DNA of 47,702 nt from Telmatospirillum sp. Its GTDB lineage: Bacteria > Pseudomonadota > Alphaproteobacteria > Rhodospirillales > Magnetospirillaceae. Of this stretch, positions 8,532-17,128 are shown in pieces. Position 1 is the stretch's first letter; the number at the start of each line of letters is the position of its first letter. The position numbers were made by a program, and so were the translations under genes. The stretch spans positions 1 through 47,702 of the forward strand of contig WASQ01000019.1 in assembly GCA_009712185.1 (NCBI GenBank), given 5' to 3'. The notes beneath the pieces are model-generated. The model saw nothing but the letters and a program-made list of their open reading frames with translations, was not told where the DNA came from and did no database searches.

Positions 8532-8969
8532 CGTCGTCTCCATCATTTTCGGGCGCTGTTCCTTAAGGGGTCGGTCTGTCAATCGGACAACTCTACCTTA
8601 AGGCGGGATGTGGCGATAGCATTTCACGGGTTGTTTGATGTCCGGCACAAGTCCATCACGGGGATGGTGACCAAAAGTTCTATGTCCGGTCATGACCCGG
8701 GGCCACCGGATCGGCACGGCGTCCCCTCGATCCTTTGGCGTGGGAAACGATATGACGAAAAGAAACCTGCCGGGGTAGTCCTTCCTTGGTTAGTATGAGA
8801 GTATGAAACAGACGATCGTCGCCGATATTCTCGAAATTTTTATGCCGAGTCCTGGGAATGCGCCGACAGATCGAAGTAAAACGGGTTTTCCGGGACGCCA
8901 TCAGGCCGTTGACCTTCCATCGGTGCCATGGCGTCGCCGCGTGTAATTTCGAGCCGGGTGGAAAGAGCG
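8532..8969. other. Divergent control region, 438 bases
   Basis: It lies between the minus-strand receiver gene and the plus-strand coiled-coil gene, so it should hold both promoters. Two CCTTAAGG palindromes (8561-8568 and 8596-8603) are 35 bases apart, start to start. No convincing -35/-10 pair and no coding sequence were seen. Confidence 0.4.
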
Positions 8970-11870
8970 ATGGCCGAGGAAAAGCAGACCGCCGTTTTAT
9001 CGGATGACACCATGGTGGCCCCCTCCTTTCCCGTAGAGTGGCCGCCCTCGACGCCCCCCGAATCGCCGCCGCCGGCGGCGGAGCCGCATCCCGCAGGCGG
9101 GGCGATCCCGGCGCGGGACTCCGAGGGAGATGGCGGATGGCGGGGCCGTCTCACCTATGGAGGGGGCGCCCTGGCGAGCCTCGCCTGGCTCGCCGTCTGC
9201 TTTACCTATATCGACAAGGCTTTGGGCTGGAGCAACCTGTTCGATTTGCAACCTCCCGAATTCGGTGGCGCTGTCGGGGCGGCGGTGATGCCGCTGGCTA
9301 TCCTGTGGCTTGTGATCGCCTTTATCGACCGCGGCGCCATCATGAAGCGGGAGGCGCAGGAATTGCGCCGGTATCTGGACCGCCTGACCTATCCGGCCGA
9401 CCGGGCGGAGGAGCGTGTCGCCCGCATTACCGAATCCCTTCGCCACCAGTCCGAGGCCCTGAGCGAGGCCTCGGATCAGGCGATCCGGAAAGCCGAGCAG
9501 GTCCGGGAGGAGCTGGCGCGGCAGGCCGGAACGCTGGGTGATCTGGCGTCGCGGCTGGAGACGGGGACACAATCCGTCGTGGCTGCCCTGAAGACGGAAA
9601 TCGAGGCTCTTGGCGCGTCATCGGAGGGCGCCTTGCAGCGCGTGGCCGAGATTCGCGATATGACCCGCGATCTGACCGTGGCGACGGGGGAGGCGGTCGA
9701 GCGCGCCAGAACGTTCGGCGACGGCATCGGTGCCGAGATCGCCCGTCTCGAGGAGGCATCGACCTCCACCGCCCGGAAGGCCGAACAGGCTTGCGCGGAT
9801 GTCGGGCGCGCCGTCGACACGCTGGGCCGCGCGGTTGGCACGGCCACCCAGTCGGTGGACGAGATTTCCCGCGTGATCGCGCAGCAAAGCGAGACCGTTT
9901 CGCGGTCTGTCGCCCTGTCAGGCCAGCGGGCCGCCGAAATGACCGAGGATCTGCGCCGCAGAGCGGAGGCGCTGGATCAGCTTTTCTCCCGCCAGAGTGC
10001 GGAACTGGCCAACGCCTCCTCGCGGCTCACCGAACAGGCCGGCCGCGTGGGCGAGGTCCTGGAGCAACAGGCTTCCGGCCTCGATCAGGTCACCGACAGG
10101 GTGTTGGCCCGGGTCAAGATCGTGGAGGAGGGGCTGGGCGTGCAGACGCGCGAGCTGTCGTCCGCTTCCGATCAGGCCATGGTCCGCTTCCGCGAGTTGT
10201 CCGAACAGATGGTCCGGCATGTGGACAGTTTGAGATCGGCATCCGATGAGGCCAGCCAGCAGTTGGGGAATGTCGGGGAAGTGTTCCTGCAAAGGCGCGA
10301 CGAGATCGAGACCGCGGCGGAACGCGCGATCGGTCGCGTCCGCGAAGCCGGCGAGGCCTTCTCGGGACAGAACAGGTCGCTGGCCGTGGCGTCGGATCAG
10401 ATGACGGTTCGCGCGCGTGAGCTGAACGACGCCTTGCAGGCGCATGTGGATGCGTTGGGACGGGCCGCGGAGAAGGCGTCGGCACAGGCCGAGTCGATCC
10501 GCCTCAGTCTCAAAGGACAGGCCACGGAACTGGCGGACATCGCCAATCTGGTGGCGACCCAGACGAAACTGTCGGAGGCCTCGCTTGGTCAGCAGTCCCG
10601 CCATCTCCACTCCACGTCGGAGCAGATCATGGCGCGGGTCAAGGGCGTCGCCGACGTCCTGCGGCAGAATGTCAACGATCTGGTCGCGGTTTCAAGCCGC
10701 GTCAGCGCGGATCTCCAGTCGGCGGGAGAGGTGCTCCGGCTTCACAGCGAGGAGGTCGCCCAGTCCTCGCAAAGGGCGGTCGAGGATGTGCAGCGGGTTG
10801 CGGATCTGTTCGACGATCGCAGCGGCCACCTTGCGCAGTCGGCGGAACAGGCTGGCGTCCGCCTTCGGGCGGTTGGCGAAGACTTGCGCCGGCAGAGCGA
10901 GGTGATCACTCAGGTCGGCGCCCAGGCCGAGTCCGCGATCGGCGCGGTCGGTCAGTCGGTTCGGGTCCAGACCGGCGAACTGACGCGGGTCGCCGGCGAT
11001 TCTTCGGATTTGCTGAAGGCGTTCGGCCAGCAGTTGCGCCAGAATGCCGCCGAATTGTCCGATACGGTTCAGCAGGCGCAACTCCAGGTGCGGGAGTCGG
11101 GCGATTCGCTCCGTCAACTGGCCTTGGAATTCGAGGAAACAGCGGGAAAAACGACCGCTCAGGTGGTCACCACGGCCGACCAGTTGCGTGGCGGGATCCG
11201 CGATCTGGCGGCGTCCTCGGACCGTATCACGGCGCAGGTGCGTGGCGCCGGCGAGAGTCTGCGCCGTCAGTCTCAGGAATTGTCGGATGCTACCGAACAT
11301 ACGGCGACGCAGCTTGAGAGCGTCTTCGAAATGCTCCGCCAGAAGTCCGGCGATCTCGGCCTGACCGGAGAGCGCCTCTCCCATCATACCGACGCCATGG
11401 TGCAGTCCTTTGCCCGGCAGGCGGAGGATCTCCTGTCCGCCTCCCGGGAGGCGGAGGAACAGGCCGCGCGGCTTGAACAGAACCGTAGCGCCGTGGGTAT
11501 CGAGAACTTCCTGCAGACAGCGGCCTATGTGGTCGAAAAACTGCAATCGCTGTCGGTCGATATCAGTCGCATCTTCCAGTCGGGAATCGATGACAAGACC
11601 TGGAAGGAATTCCATTCCGGCGACCAGTCGGTGTTCCTCCGGAAAATTCTGAAGAATCTCGACCGCCACCAGATCGCCGCGATCCGGACGCGCTACGAGG
11701 AGGACGGACAGTTCCGGGATTATGTGAACCGCTATCTCGCGGAGTTCGAGGCCCTCCTCAATCAGGCCAAGACCTCGGATCGCGCGGATGTCCTGACCGG
11801 CACCTTTACCAGCGCCGAAGTGGGAAAACTCTATCTCGTGCTGGCGAGGGCCCTCGGCCGCCTGGAGTGA
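8970..11870 (+). CDS. Membrane-anchored giant coiled-coil protein, TipN-like architecture
   Basis: A 966-residue protein. Residues 1-60 are Pro-rich. Two hydrophobic helices lie at about 62-80 and 100-120. Residues 125-840 are predicted coiled coil and 850-966 a compact C-terminal region (IENFLQTAAYVVEKLQSL to the LARALGRLE end). The rod is strikingly regular. Residues 160-334 hold seven 25-residue units, then 7 residues break phase, then residues 342-841 hold twenty more in perfect register, of the form QSxELxxASDQAxxxVxxxGExLR. Twenty-five residues equals 7+7+11, a coiled-coil period. Two N-terminal membrane helices plus a long cytoplasmic coiled coil is the plan of Caulobacter TipN, a pole marker; that assignment rests on architecture only. 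ATG 8970 is preferred over 8928 because GGAAAGAG lies just upstream. It is monocistronic. Confidence 0.8.
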   Translation: MAEEKQTAVLSDDTMVAPSFPVEWPPSTPPESPPPAAEPHPAGGAIPARDSEGDGGWRGRLTYGGGALASLAWLAVCFTYIDKALGWSNLFDLQPPEFGGAVGAAVMPLAILWLVIAFIDRGAIMKREAQELRRYLDRLTYPADRAEERVARITESLRHQSEALSEASDQAIRKAEQVREELARQAGTLGDLASRLETGTQSVVAALKTEIEALGASSEGALQRVAEIRDMTRDLTVATGEAVERARTFGDGIGAEIARLEEASTSTARKAEQACADVGRAVDTLGRAVGTATQSVDEISRVIAQQSETVSRSVALSGQRAAEMTEDLRRRAEALDQLFSRQSAELANASSRLTEQAGRVGEVLEQQASGLDQVTDRVLARVKIVEEGLGVQTRELSSASDQAMVRFRELSEQMVRHVDSLRSASDEASQQLGNVGEVFLQRRDEIETAAERAIGRVREAGEAFSGQNRSLAVASDQMTVRARELNDALQAHVDALGRAAEKASAQAESIRLSLKGQATELADIANLVATQTKLSEASLGQQSRHLHSTSEQIMARVKGVADVLRQNVNDLVAVSSRVSADLQSAGEVLRLHSEEVAQSSQRAVEDVQRVADLFDDRSGHLAQSAEQAGVRLRAVGEDLRRQSEVITQVGAQAESAIGAVGQSVRVQTGELTRVAGDSSDLLKAFGQQLRQNAAELSDTVQQAQLQVRESGDSLRQLALEFEETAGKTTAQVVTTADQLRGGIRDLAASSDRITAQVRGAGESLRRQSQELSDATEHTATQLESVFEMLRQKSGDLGLTGERLSHHTDAMVQSFARQAEDLLSASREAEEQAARLEQNRSAVGIENFLQTAAYVVEKLQSLSVDISRIFQSGIDDKTWKEFHSGDQSVFLRKILKNLDRHQIAAIRTRYEEDGQFRDYVNRYLAEFEALLNQAKTSDRADVLTGTFTSAEVGKLYLVLARALGRLE

Positions 11871-12172
11871 GCCCGGCCAAACGTCGAACGATCTTCCAGC
11901 GGGATCCGGGAGCGCCTCCGCGGCGCCTCTCCGGCCACCGGCGATCGGCATGATACCGGTCGATCGGGCTTGCGATCGCACCGGTCCGCGCTGATCGGTG
12001 CGATCATATGTCTGCGAAGCCCCGAAAGCAGGGCCCGTTATCCGCCCGCGGGACCGGGGTCGGGCCAGCCAGGCCTCGACGGTGAGCCGCACCCGTCGCA
12101 GATTGTTCTCAGAGACCCCCATCCGTTGAAATCAGGGTCAGGAATAACCGTGCGTTGCGCATGGTCAATTCC

Positions 12173-12200
12173 TTGACAGCACTATATCGTAAGCTATAAT
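12173..12200 (+). promoter_or_regulatory. Consensus sigma-70 promoter with overlapping palindrome
   Basis: TTGACA (12173-12178) and TATAAT (12195-12200) are both perfect, with a 16-base spacer. The inverted repeat CACTATAT (12180-12187) / ATATAGTG (12210-12217) spans the spacer, the -10 and the likely start, so it is well placed for a repressor. It points to the 12248 small ORF and the 12477 flavoprotein gene. Confidence 0.75.
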
Positions 12201-12247
12201 TAACACAACATATAGTGTTGATCATTTGATTTTTAACGGGTGGCGTT

Positions 12248-12313
12248 ATGAAACCAAAAGTTATTGAACGTGAAAAAATTGGTTTGCCGATTGATGTTTT
12301 ATTATTTCAATAA
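12248..12313 (+). CDS. 21-residue ORF, possible leader peptide
   Basis: ATG to TAA encodes MKPKVIEREKIGLPIDVLLFQ minus its last residue plus Q, 21 residues in all. GGGTGG lies 5 bases upstream and the ORF begins about 48 bases after the -10 box. It sits alone in AT-rich DNA between the promoter and the flavoprotein gene. It may be a leader peptide, a remnant of a lost gene or chance. No family is recognised. Confidence 0.3.
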   Translation: MKPKVIEREKIGLPIDVLLFQ

Positions 12314-12476
12314 TTTTAAAAAATTTCCTTTTCTAAAATAGTATCAACGTTTCAAAGAGAATTTTGTAACGATAAAAATTGATCATCTCTCCAATTTTCA
12401 TCCGGTTTTTTGAGTGTTTTCCGAAGACTCATCTGTTTGGTTATTTACATAATAATAAACTGTGGAGGTGACTGAT

Positions 12477-14012
12477 ATGTCTAAGACTGAAGTTAGCCGT
12501 CGCTCGTTGTTGCAGGCGGTGACCGTCGGGGCCGTCGCGGTCGGGGGCGGCGCAGCCCTGAACATGGCCGTTCCGGGCACCGCCGAGGCCCTGGTGCGCA
12601 AGCTTCCGGGAAATTGGGACGAGACCTGGGATGTCATAGTCGTCGGGTCGGGTTTTGCCGGTCTGGCTGCCGCCGCCGAGAGTGCCGCGGCAGGCGCTAA
12701 AACCATTCTCCTCGAAAAAATGCCGAGCTACGGCGGTAATTCGATCATCAATGGTGGCGTATTCGCGGCCTGGGATGACAAATGGCATTATCGCGAGAAA
12801 CTGAACCTCGGCACGGACAGCCCGGAACAGCATTTCCAGGACATTCTGAAGGGCGGCGACTATTACAGCATTCCGGAACTGGCCAAACTGGTGGCCGACG
12901 GTTCCGCCGACGCCCTGGCCTGGGTGGTGGACGAGGGCGGCGCCGAACTGCGTCCGACGGTTACCCGGGCGGGTGGCCATACGGCCTACCGGACCCACGC
13001 GGCCAAAAGCGGTGTCGGTCGGGAGTACACGGAAGCCTTGCGTAAGATTGCCGAGAAGCATGGTGTGAAGCCCACCCTCGGCACCGAGGTCACCTGGATC
13101 TGGCGCGCGGATGCCGATCCCAAGTCGCCGGTTCTGGGCGTTGAGGTGAAGCGTGGCAAGAAGGTGATGAATCTCAAGGCCAACAAGGCCGTCATCCTGG
13201 CGAGCGGTGGTTTCAGCCAGAATGTCGACATGCGCATGTCGCACAATCCGCGTCTGACTTCGGACTACAATTGCACCAACCATAAAGGGGCGACCGGCGA
13301 GATCCATAAGTTCGCCCAGGCGGTCGGCGCCGATACCCTGCAAATGAACTTCATCCAGCTCTACCCCTATGCCGAGCCGGAAACCGGCCTTCTGGATGCC
13401 CAGGCGGTCTATCCGTTCAACGGCCCGGGCTATGGCATCCTCTATGTCAGCAAGCAGGGCAAGCGCTTCGTCAATGAGCTGGAACGCCGCGACGTCGTCG
13501 CCTATGCGCAGATCAATCTCGGAAAGGACGCCAAGCCGACCTGGTCGATCTTCACCGAGGCGATGATTCTGCCGATGGGCGGCGCACCTGAGGAAATCGA
13601 GGACGGGCTGAAGCGCGGACGGTTCGTCAAGGCCGATACCATTCCGGAACTGGCCCAGAAGTGCAAAATTCCGTCCGATACCCTGGTCGATACCGTCAAC
13701 AAGTACATCCAGTATCACAAGGACGGCAAGGATCCGGAATTCAACAAGCCGATCACTCCGGCGATGTTCAGCCTGGAGAAGGGGCCCTATTACGCCATCG
13801 CGCAATGGCCGGCCGTGCATTTCTGCATGGGTGGTCTCAGGACCAACGCGAAGACACAGGTGATCGACGTCTTCGGCAGCCCGATTCCGAAGCTTTACGC
13901 GGCAGGCGAAGTGGTCGGCGGCGTCCACGGTTCCAACCGTCTGGGCTCGAACGCCATTCCAACCTGCATCGTCTTCGGACGGACGGCGGGACGGAACGCG
14001 GTCCTGGATTAA
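12477..14012 (+). CDS. Tat-exported flavocytochrome-c-type reductase, flavin subunit
   Basis: A 511-residue periplasmic FAD protein of the fumarate reductase / flavocytochrome c superfamily. A twin-arginine signal (SRRSLLQ, Arg8-Arg9, then a hydrophobic Ala/Val/Gly stretch) precedes the FAD fold IVVGSGFAGLAAA. Catalytic segments are RFVNELERRD (acid Arg), VHFCMGGLRTN (His) and HGSNRLGSNA (Arg). In soluble fumarate reductases the substrate segment reads QxHP; here it is FIQLYPYAEP, with Tyr instead of His. A Tyr there is, as I recall, a feature of urocanate reductases, so the acceptor may not be fumarate. Heme motifs are absent and instead lie in the separate cytochrome gene downstream, as in Wolinella fcc. 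GGAGGT lies 7 bases before ATG 12477. A strong AT-rich promoter region lies upstream. Confidence 0.88.
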   Translation: MSKTEVSRRSLLQAVTVGAVAVGGGAALNMAVPGTAEALVRKLPGNWDETWDVIVVGSGFAGLAAAAESAAAGAKTILLEKMPSYGGNSIINGGVFAAWDDKWHYREKLNLGTDSPEQHFQDILKGGDYYSIPELAKLVADGSADALAWVVDEGGAELRPTVTRAGGHTAYRTHAAKSGVGREYTEALRKIAEKHGVKPTLGTEVTWIWRADADPKSPVLGVEVKRGKKVMNLKANKAVILASGGFSQNVDMRMSHNPRLTSDYNCTNHKGATGEIHKFAQAVGADTLQMNFIQLYPYAEPETGLLDAQAVYPFNGPGYGILYVSKQGKRFVNELERRDVVAYAQINLGKDAKPTWSIFTEAMILPMGGAPEEIEDGLKRGRFVKADTIPELAQKCKIPSDTLVDTVNKYIQYHKDGKDPEFNKPITPAMFSLEKGPYYAIAQWPAVHFCMGGLRTNAKTQVIDVFGSPIPKLYAAGEVVGGVHGSNRLGSNAIPTCIVFGRTAGRNAVLD

Positions 14013-14016
14013 TGGT

Positions 14017-14050
14017 CCGGCCCGGGCGTCCGGATTTCCGGCGTTCGGGC
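14017..14050 (+). terminator. Imperfect hairpin after flavoprotein gene
   Basis: GGCCCGggcgtCCGG ... CCGGcgttCGGGCC starts 5 bases after the stop. It has no T-run. It may attenuate rather than stop transcription into the downstream cytochrome gene. A second hairpin, CTGACAGA/TCTGTCAG, follows near 14087-14117. Confidence 0.35.
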
Positions 14051-14180
14051 CATCCGGCCTCCCCGTTCTTTGATCGGGGCGATGATCTGACAGAGGACCG
14101 GACGGTCGTCTGTCAGGTCCGGCCATCCTGGTGCTGAACCTCTGACGGATCGAATCTGGAGCAGAGAGGAGCGGGCGTCC

Positions 14181-14203
14181 GCTCGCCTTCCGGAAAGGCG
14201 AGC
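14181..14203. repeat. 9-bp perfect hairpin
   Basis: GCTCGCCTT (14181-14189), loop ccgga, AAGGCGAGC (14195-14203). It lies just before the MITE-like inverted repeat, in the 559-base gap between the flavoprotein and cytochrome genes. Confidence 0.7.
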
Positions 14204-14211
14204 GGGAGAGC

Positions 14212-14337
14212 GTGTGAAAAAATCCCTCGGTGGGTCCGGTGGCCCTGCCGGACTCCGCCGCGAAAGCGGCGGAATGGCCGAACTCCGGCTTCGCCGGACC
14301 ACCGGCAGGGACGCCGGTGCCACAGATTTTTGCACAC
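14212..14337. repeat. 126-base MITE-like inverted repeat with internal hairpins
   Basis: The ends are GTGTGAAAAAATC (14212-14224) and GATTTTTGCACAC (14325-14337), a 13-bp inverted repeat with one mismatch. Further in, CCCTGCCGG pairs with CCGGCAGGG. The middle has two perfect hairpins, CCGCCGCgaaaGCGGCGG and CTCCGGCttcGCCGGA. The fold is a long stem topped by two arms. No target-site duplication is evident. 14338-14571 has no other feature beyond the ribosome site of the cytochrome gene. Confidence 0.75.
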
Positions 14338-14571
14338 CCCTGGATGCCCGCCCCACATTCGGACGTTGGTGTTCATCCACTGGTCTGTCATGTCGAGTAA
14401 AGGGGCCAGGGGGAGCCTGTCCGGCCGTTGGAGAGGCGTTCAGGATCGGGACTGGGGAGACCTCCTCCGGTCACGGCATCGCCGCAGTCGCGGAGGCCCG
14501 TGCCCGGATCCCGGTTCCGGACGCTTTGCCGCGGGACAATCGCTTCCTCCGGCCGAGGGGAGAAACACATC

Positions 14572-15282
14572 ATGAAGCGGAGTCCGCTTTTCCTGGCCAC
14601 GCTGCTGGCGTGTCTGGCAGGGGTTCTGGCGTGGCCGGAGGCGCGTGCCGCGGCACCGTCGGCAGGCGATCCTTGTGTTGCCTGCCATGCCGATCTCACC
14701 AAGCTTCTGCCCAAAGGGCACAAGGCGGTGAAAGGGACCGGATATGCGTCCTGCACATCCTGCCATTCCACCGGCGAGACCGGCAATGCCGAGGCCAACG
14801 CCTTTTCCACACAGCTCCATCTGACCCATACAACGCTGAAGAAACCCCTGGACTGCACATCCTGCCATCAGATCGTGGCCGGCAAGAGCTTCGGCCTGAT
14901 CGGGGGGACGCATTCCTGGGGAGCCCCGACGGAAGGAGATCTGTCGGCGATAAAGGAGGATTTCACCTCCTGGACCGCATCGCCGTTCAACGACAATATC
15001 CATGCCAAGGCGTCGATCGACTGCGCCGGCTGTCATGGCAAGGAGGTGCCTCCGGCCGATGCCACCGTGGCCAATGATCGGTGCCTTGCCTGTCACGGTC
15101 CGCTGGACAAGCTGATCGACAAGACGAAGAACGTCGAATTTCCGAAACGCAACCCGCATGCCTCGCATCTCGGAACCGACGTTCCCTGCGTCTCCTGTCA
15201 TCGCGGTCATCAGGCATCCGCCGTCTATTGCGCGGACTGCCACAAGACCTGGAAAATGGAGATCAAGGGGTCCGGAAAATAA
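14572..15282 (+). CDS. Periplasmic seven-heme c-type cytochrome
   Basis: A 236-residue protein with a Sec signal peptide (residues 1-27, cleavage after ARAAA) and seven CXXCH motifs: CVACH, CTSCH, CTSCH, CAGCH, CLACH, CVSCH, CADCH. The last four (from about residue 140), with the HASH and CHRGH spacing between them, match the tetraheme domain fused to or partnering flavocytochrome c fumarate reductases. The first three form an extra N-terminal segment. It probably passes electrons from a quinol-oxidising NapC/CymA-type protein (not in the window) to the Tat flavoprotein 559 bases upstream on the same strand. GAGGGGAGA lies about 8 bases before ATG. A perfect 13-bp hairpin follows the stop. 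Confidence 0.9.
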   Translation: MKRSPLFLATLLACLAGVLAWPEARAAAPSAGDPCVACHADLTKLLPKGHKAVKGTGYASCTSCHSTGETGNAEANAFSTQLHLTHTTLKKPLDCTSCHQIVAGKSFGLIGGTHSWGAPTEGDLSAIKEDFTSWTASPFNDNIHAKASIDCAGCHGKEVPPADATVANDRCLACHGPLDKLIDKTKNVEFPKRNPHASHLGTDVPCVSCHRGHQASAVYCADCHKTWKMEIKGSGK

Positions 15283-15288
15283 TGGGAA

Positions 15289-15322
15289 GGGCCTGTTGAT
15301 CTATGAGCTGATCAACAGGCCC
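15289..15322 (+). terminator. Perfect 13-bp hairpin terminator
   Basis: GGGCCTGTTGATC (15289-15301), 8-base loop, GATCAACAGGCCC (15310-15322), followed by TTATCCTC. It begins 6 bases after the cytochrome stop codon. Confidence 0.8.
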
Positions 15323-15487
15323 TTATCCTCATCTGAGCGGGCCGGCACCGGTCGACGCAGCCCTCATGCCGCCCTGTGCCCGGTTTCTCCGAAACCCTTG
15401 GGCCATCGCGCCACCGATGGCACGGGACCCGGGGGCGGGGCGGGGCCAACCGGCGATACCCCATCCATGCGTAACCTTCGGATCGGA

Positions 15488-17008
15488 TCACAGCAGGTCG
15501 GGCAGCAGCGGTTCCGGGGATTCCTCCCTCTTCGTGCCCGGGCCGGCTTTGACCGGTGTGCCGCTTTTCACCCCTTCATAGGCCGACAGTGCCCGCCGGC
15601 GCGCCTGATCGTGGTCGACGATCGGCCGCGGGTAGGTCCGCCCCAACTGGACCCCGGCCTTGGCGAGAATCGAATCCGACGCTTCCCACGGACGATGAAT
15701 CGCCTGATCGGGCAAACCCGCCAGTTCGGGGACCCAGCGACGGACATACACGCCCAGGGGATCGAACTTCTCGCCCTGAAGAGTCGGGTTGAAAATCCGG
15801 AAATAAGGGGCGGAATCCAGTCCACAGCCGGCCACCCATTGCCAACTGCAGGCATTGTTGGCGAGATCGGCGTCGACCAGGGTATCCCAGAACCATGCCT
15901 CGCCTTTTTGCCAGGGAATCATCAGATCCTTGACCAGGAAAGAGGCGACGATCATGCGAACCCGGTTATGGAGCCAGCCGGTCTCCCATAACGCCCTCAT
16001 TCCGGCATCGACAATCGGATATCCGGTACGCCCCCGAACAAACGCCTGCCATGCCTGCGGGTCATCCCGCCAGGGAAAGCGGGCGAACTCCGCCCGGAGC
16101 GGCGTCGTGGCCATATGCGGGAAATGATAAAGCGTATGATGGCTGAATTCCCGCCAGCCCAGTTGACGCAGGAAACCTTCGGACGGATGCGCGCCGGCCA
16201 TCCGCGCGGTATGCCAGATCTGACGGGGGCTGATTTCGCCGAACGCCAGATGGGGCGACAGGCGCGACGTGGCGTCCTGGTCCGGATGGTCGCGGCGACG
16301 GTCATAACAGCAAAAGCTGTCCTCCAGAAAATCTGCAAGGCGCGCGCGGGCGGAATCCTCTCCGGGTGTCCAGGCCGTGGCGATCCCCGCAGCCCAGTCG
16401 GGCTGACGGGGAAGCAACGCCCAGTCGGTGAGGCGGTCCGAGGCCGCGGCCGGCGGCGGCGGCAATCTCTCCGGCCGGGGGCGGGGGCGGTCCGGCGCCG
16501 GGTGGGTTTGCAGGCAGCAGCGCCAGAAGGAGGTGAACACCTGAAACGGTTCACCCGCACGGTTGCGGACATCCTTGGGAGAGAACAGAAGATTGCCGTC
16601 GAAGGCCTCGACCTGCAACCCTTCCGCCACCAGGGCGGATGTGATGGAGCAGTCCTTGCCGGTTTCCTGCCGTTCGTAACGACGGTTCCAGACGATGGTC
16701 CGCGCCCCGGTTTCCACCGCGAGAGCCTTCAGAACGTCGGCCGCCCGACCCCGCCGGAGGGTGAGGCGGCTGCCAAGCGATTCGATGTCCCGCGACAGGG
16801 CCTTCAGGCTGTGATGCAGCCACCAGCGCGCCGCGCCCGTCAGCGGCCGGGGGGCATCCTCCTCAAGGATATAGAGGGGAAGGACCGGCCGTCCGCTGTG
16901 CAGAGCCTCGCACAGCGCCGGATTGTCGGATGTGCGCAGATCCCGGCGGAACCAGACGATGACAGGGGCGACCGGGTCGGGCAGGTCGCCTGCGACAATT
17001 CTTGGCAA
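15488..17008 (-). CDS. phr: Deoxyribodipyrimidine photolyase (class I)
   Basis: Light-driven repair of cyclobutane pyrimidine dimers. The N-terminal alpha/beta domain begins VIVWFRRDLRTSDNPAL. The C-terminal FAD domain contains TSRLSPHLAFGEISPRQ, LGWREFSHHTLYHFP, GYPIVDAGMRALWETGW and NRVRMIVASFLVKDL, then NNACSWQWVAGCG and PYFRIFNPTLQGEKFDP, all hallmarks of bacterial photolyases. The start is uncertain because no ATG lies in frame before the family domain. TTG at 17008 (LPRIVAGD read as Met) has AAGGA 7 bases upstream and is preferred to TTG at 17068. Length from there is 506 residues, slightly above the usual 470-480. 15323-15487 downstream shows nothing. Confidence 0.93.
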   Translation of the reverse strand: MPRIVAGDLPDPVAPVIVWFRRDLRTSDNPALCEALHSGRPVLPLYILEEDAPRPLTGAARWWLHHSLKALSRDIESLGSRLTLRRGRAADVLKALAVETGARTIVWNRRYERQETGKDCSITSALVAEGLQVEAFDGNLLFSPKDVRNRAGEPFQVFTSFWRCCLQTHPAPDRPRPRPERLPPPPAAASDRLTDWALLPRQPDWAAGIATAWTPGEDSARARLADFLEDSFCCYDRRRDHPDQDATSRLSPHLAFGEISPRQIWHTARMAGAHPSEGFLRQLGWREFSHHTLYHFPHMATTPLRAEFARFPWRDDPQAWQAFVRGRTGYPIVDAGMRALWETGWLHNRVRMIVASFLVKDLMIPWQKGEAWFWDTLVDADLANNACSWQWVAGCGLDSAPYFRIFNPTLQGEKFDPLGVYVRRWVPELAGLPDQAIHRPWEASDSILAKAGVQLGRTYPRPIVDHDQARRRALSAYEGVKSGTPVKAGPGTKREESPEPLLPDLL

Positions 17009-17128
17009 AACCGTTTCCTTTATGACGAAAGCATCCCTCCATTTTGGGATGCCGGGGCAATCCTTCAACCGGGGTCTGTCATGACGGGCGCGGATGTCGG
17101 GCGGATCCGGTGGAAAAAGAGGAAAAGG

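Larger units (their letters stand above)
11871..12476. other. Intergenic region switching from GC-rich to AT-rich
   Basis: 11871-12170 is GC-rich with no gene. 12173-12476 is markedly AT-rich and carries a near-consensus promoter, a palindrome and a 21-codon ORF (listed separately). GGAGGT at 12464-12469 serves the flavoprotein gene. TTGAT half-sites occur (near 12217 and 12380) but no full TTGAT-N4-ATCAA FNR box was found. Confidence 0.6.

Noticed and set aside
12215-12235. TTGATCATTTGAT as an FNR/CRP site
   Set aside because: The right half is TGAT, not ATCAA, so the symmetry is wrong.
12441-14126. 561-residue minus-strand frame over the flavoprotein gene
   Set aside because: Shadow of a Tat flavoprotein with complete active-site motifs.
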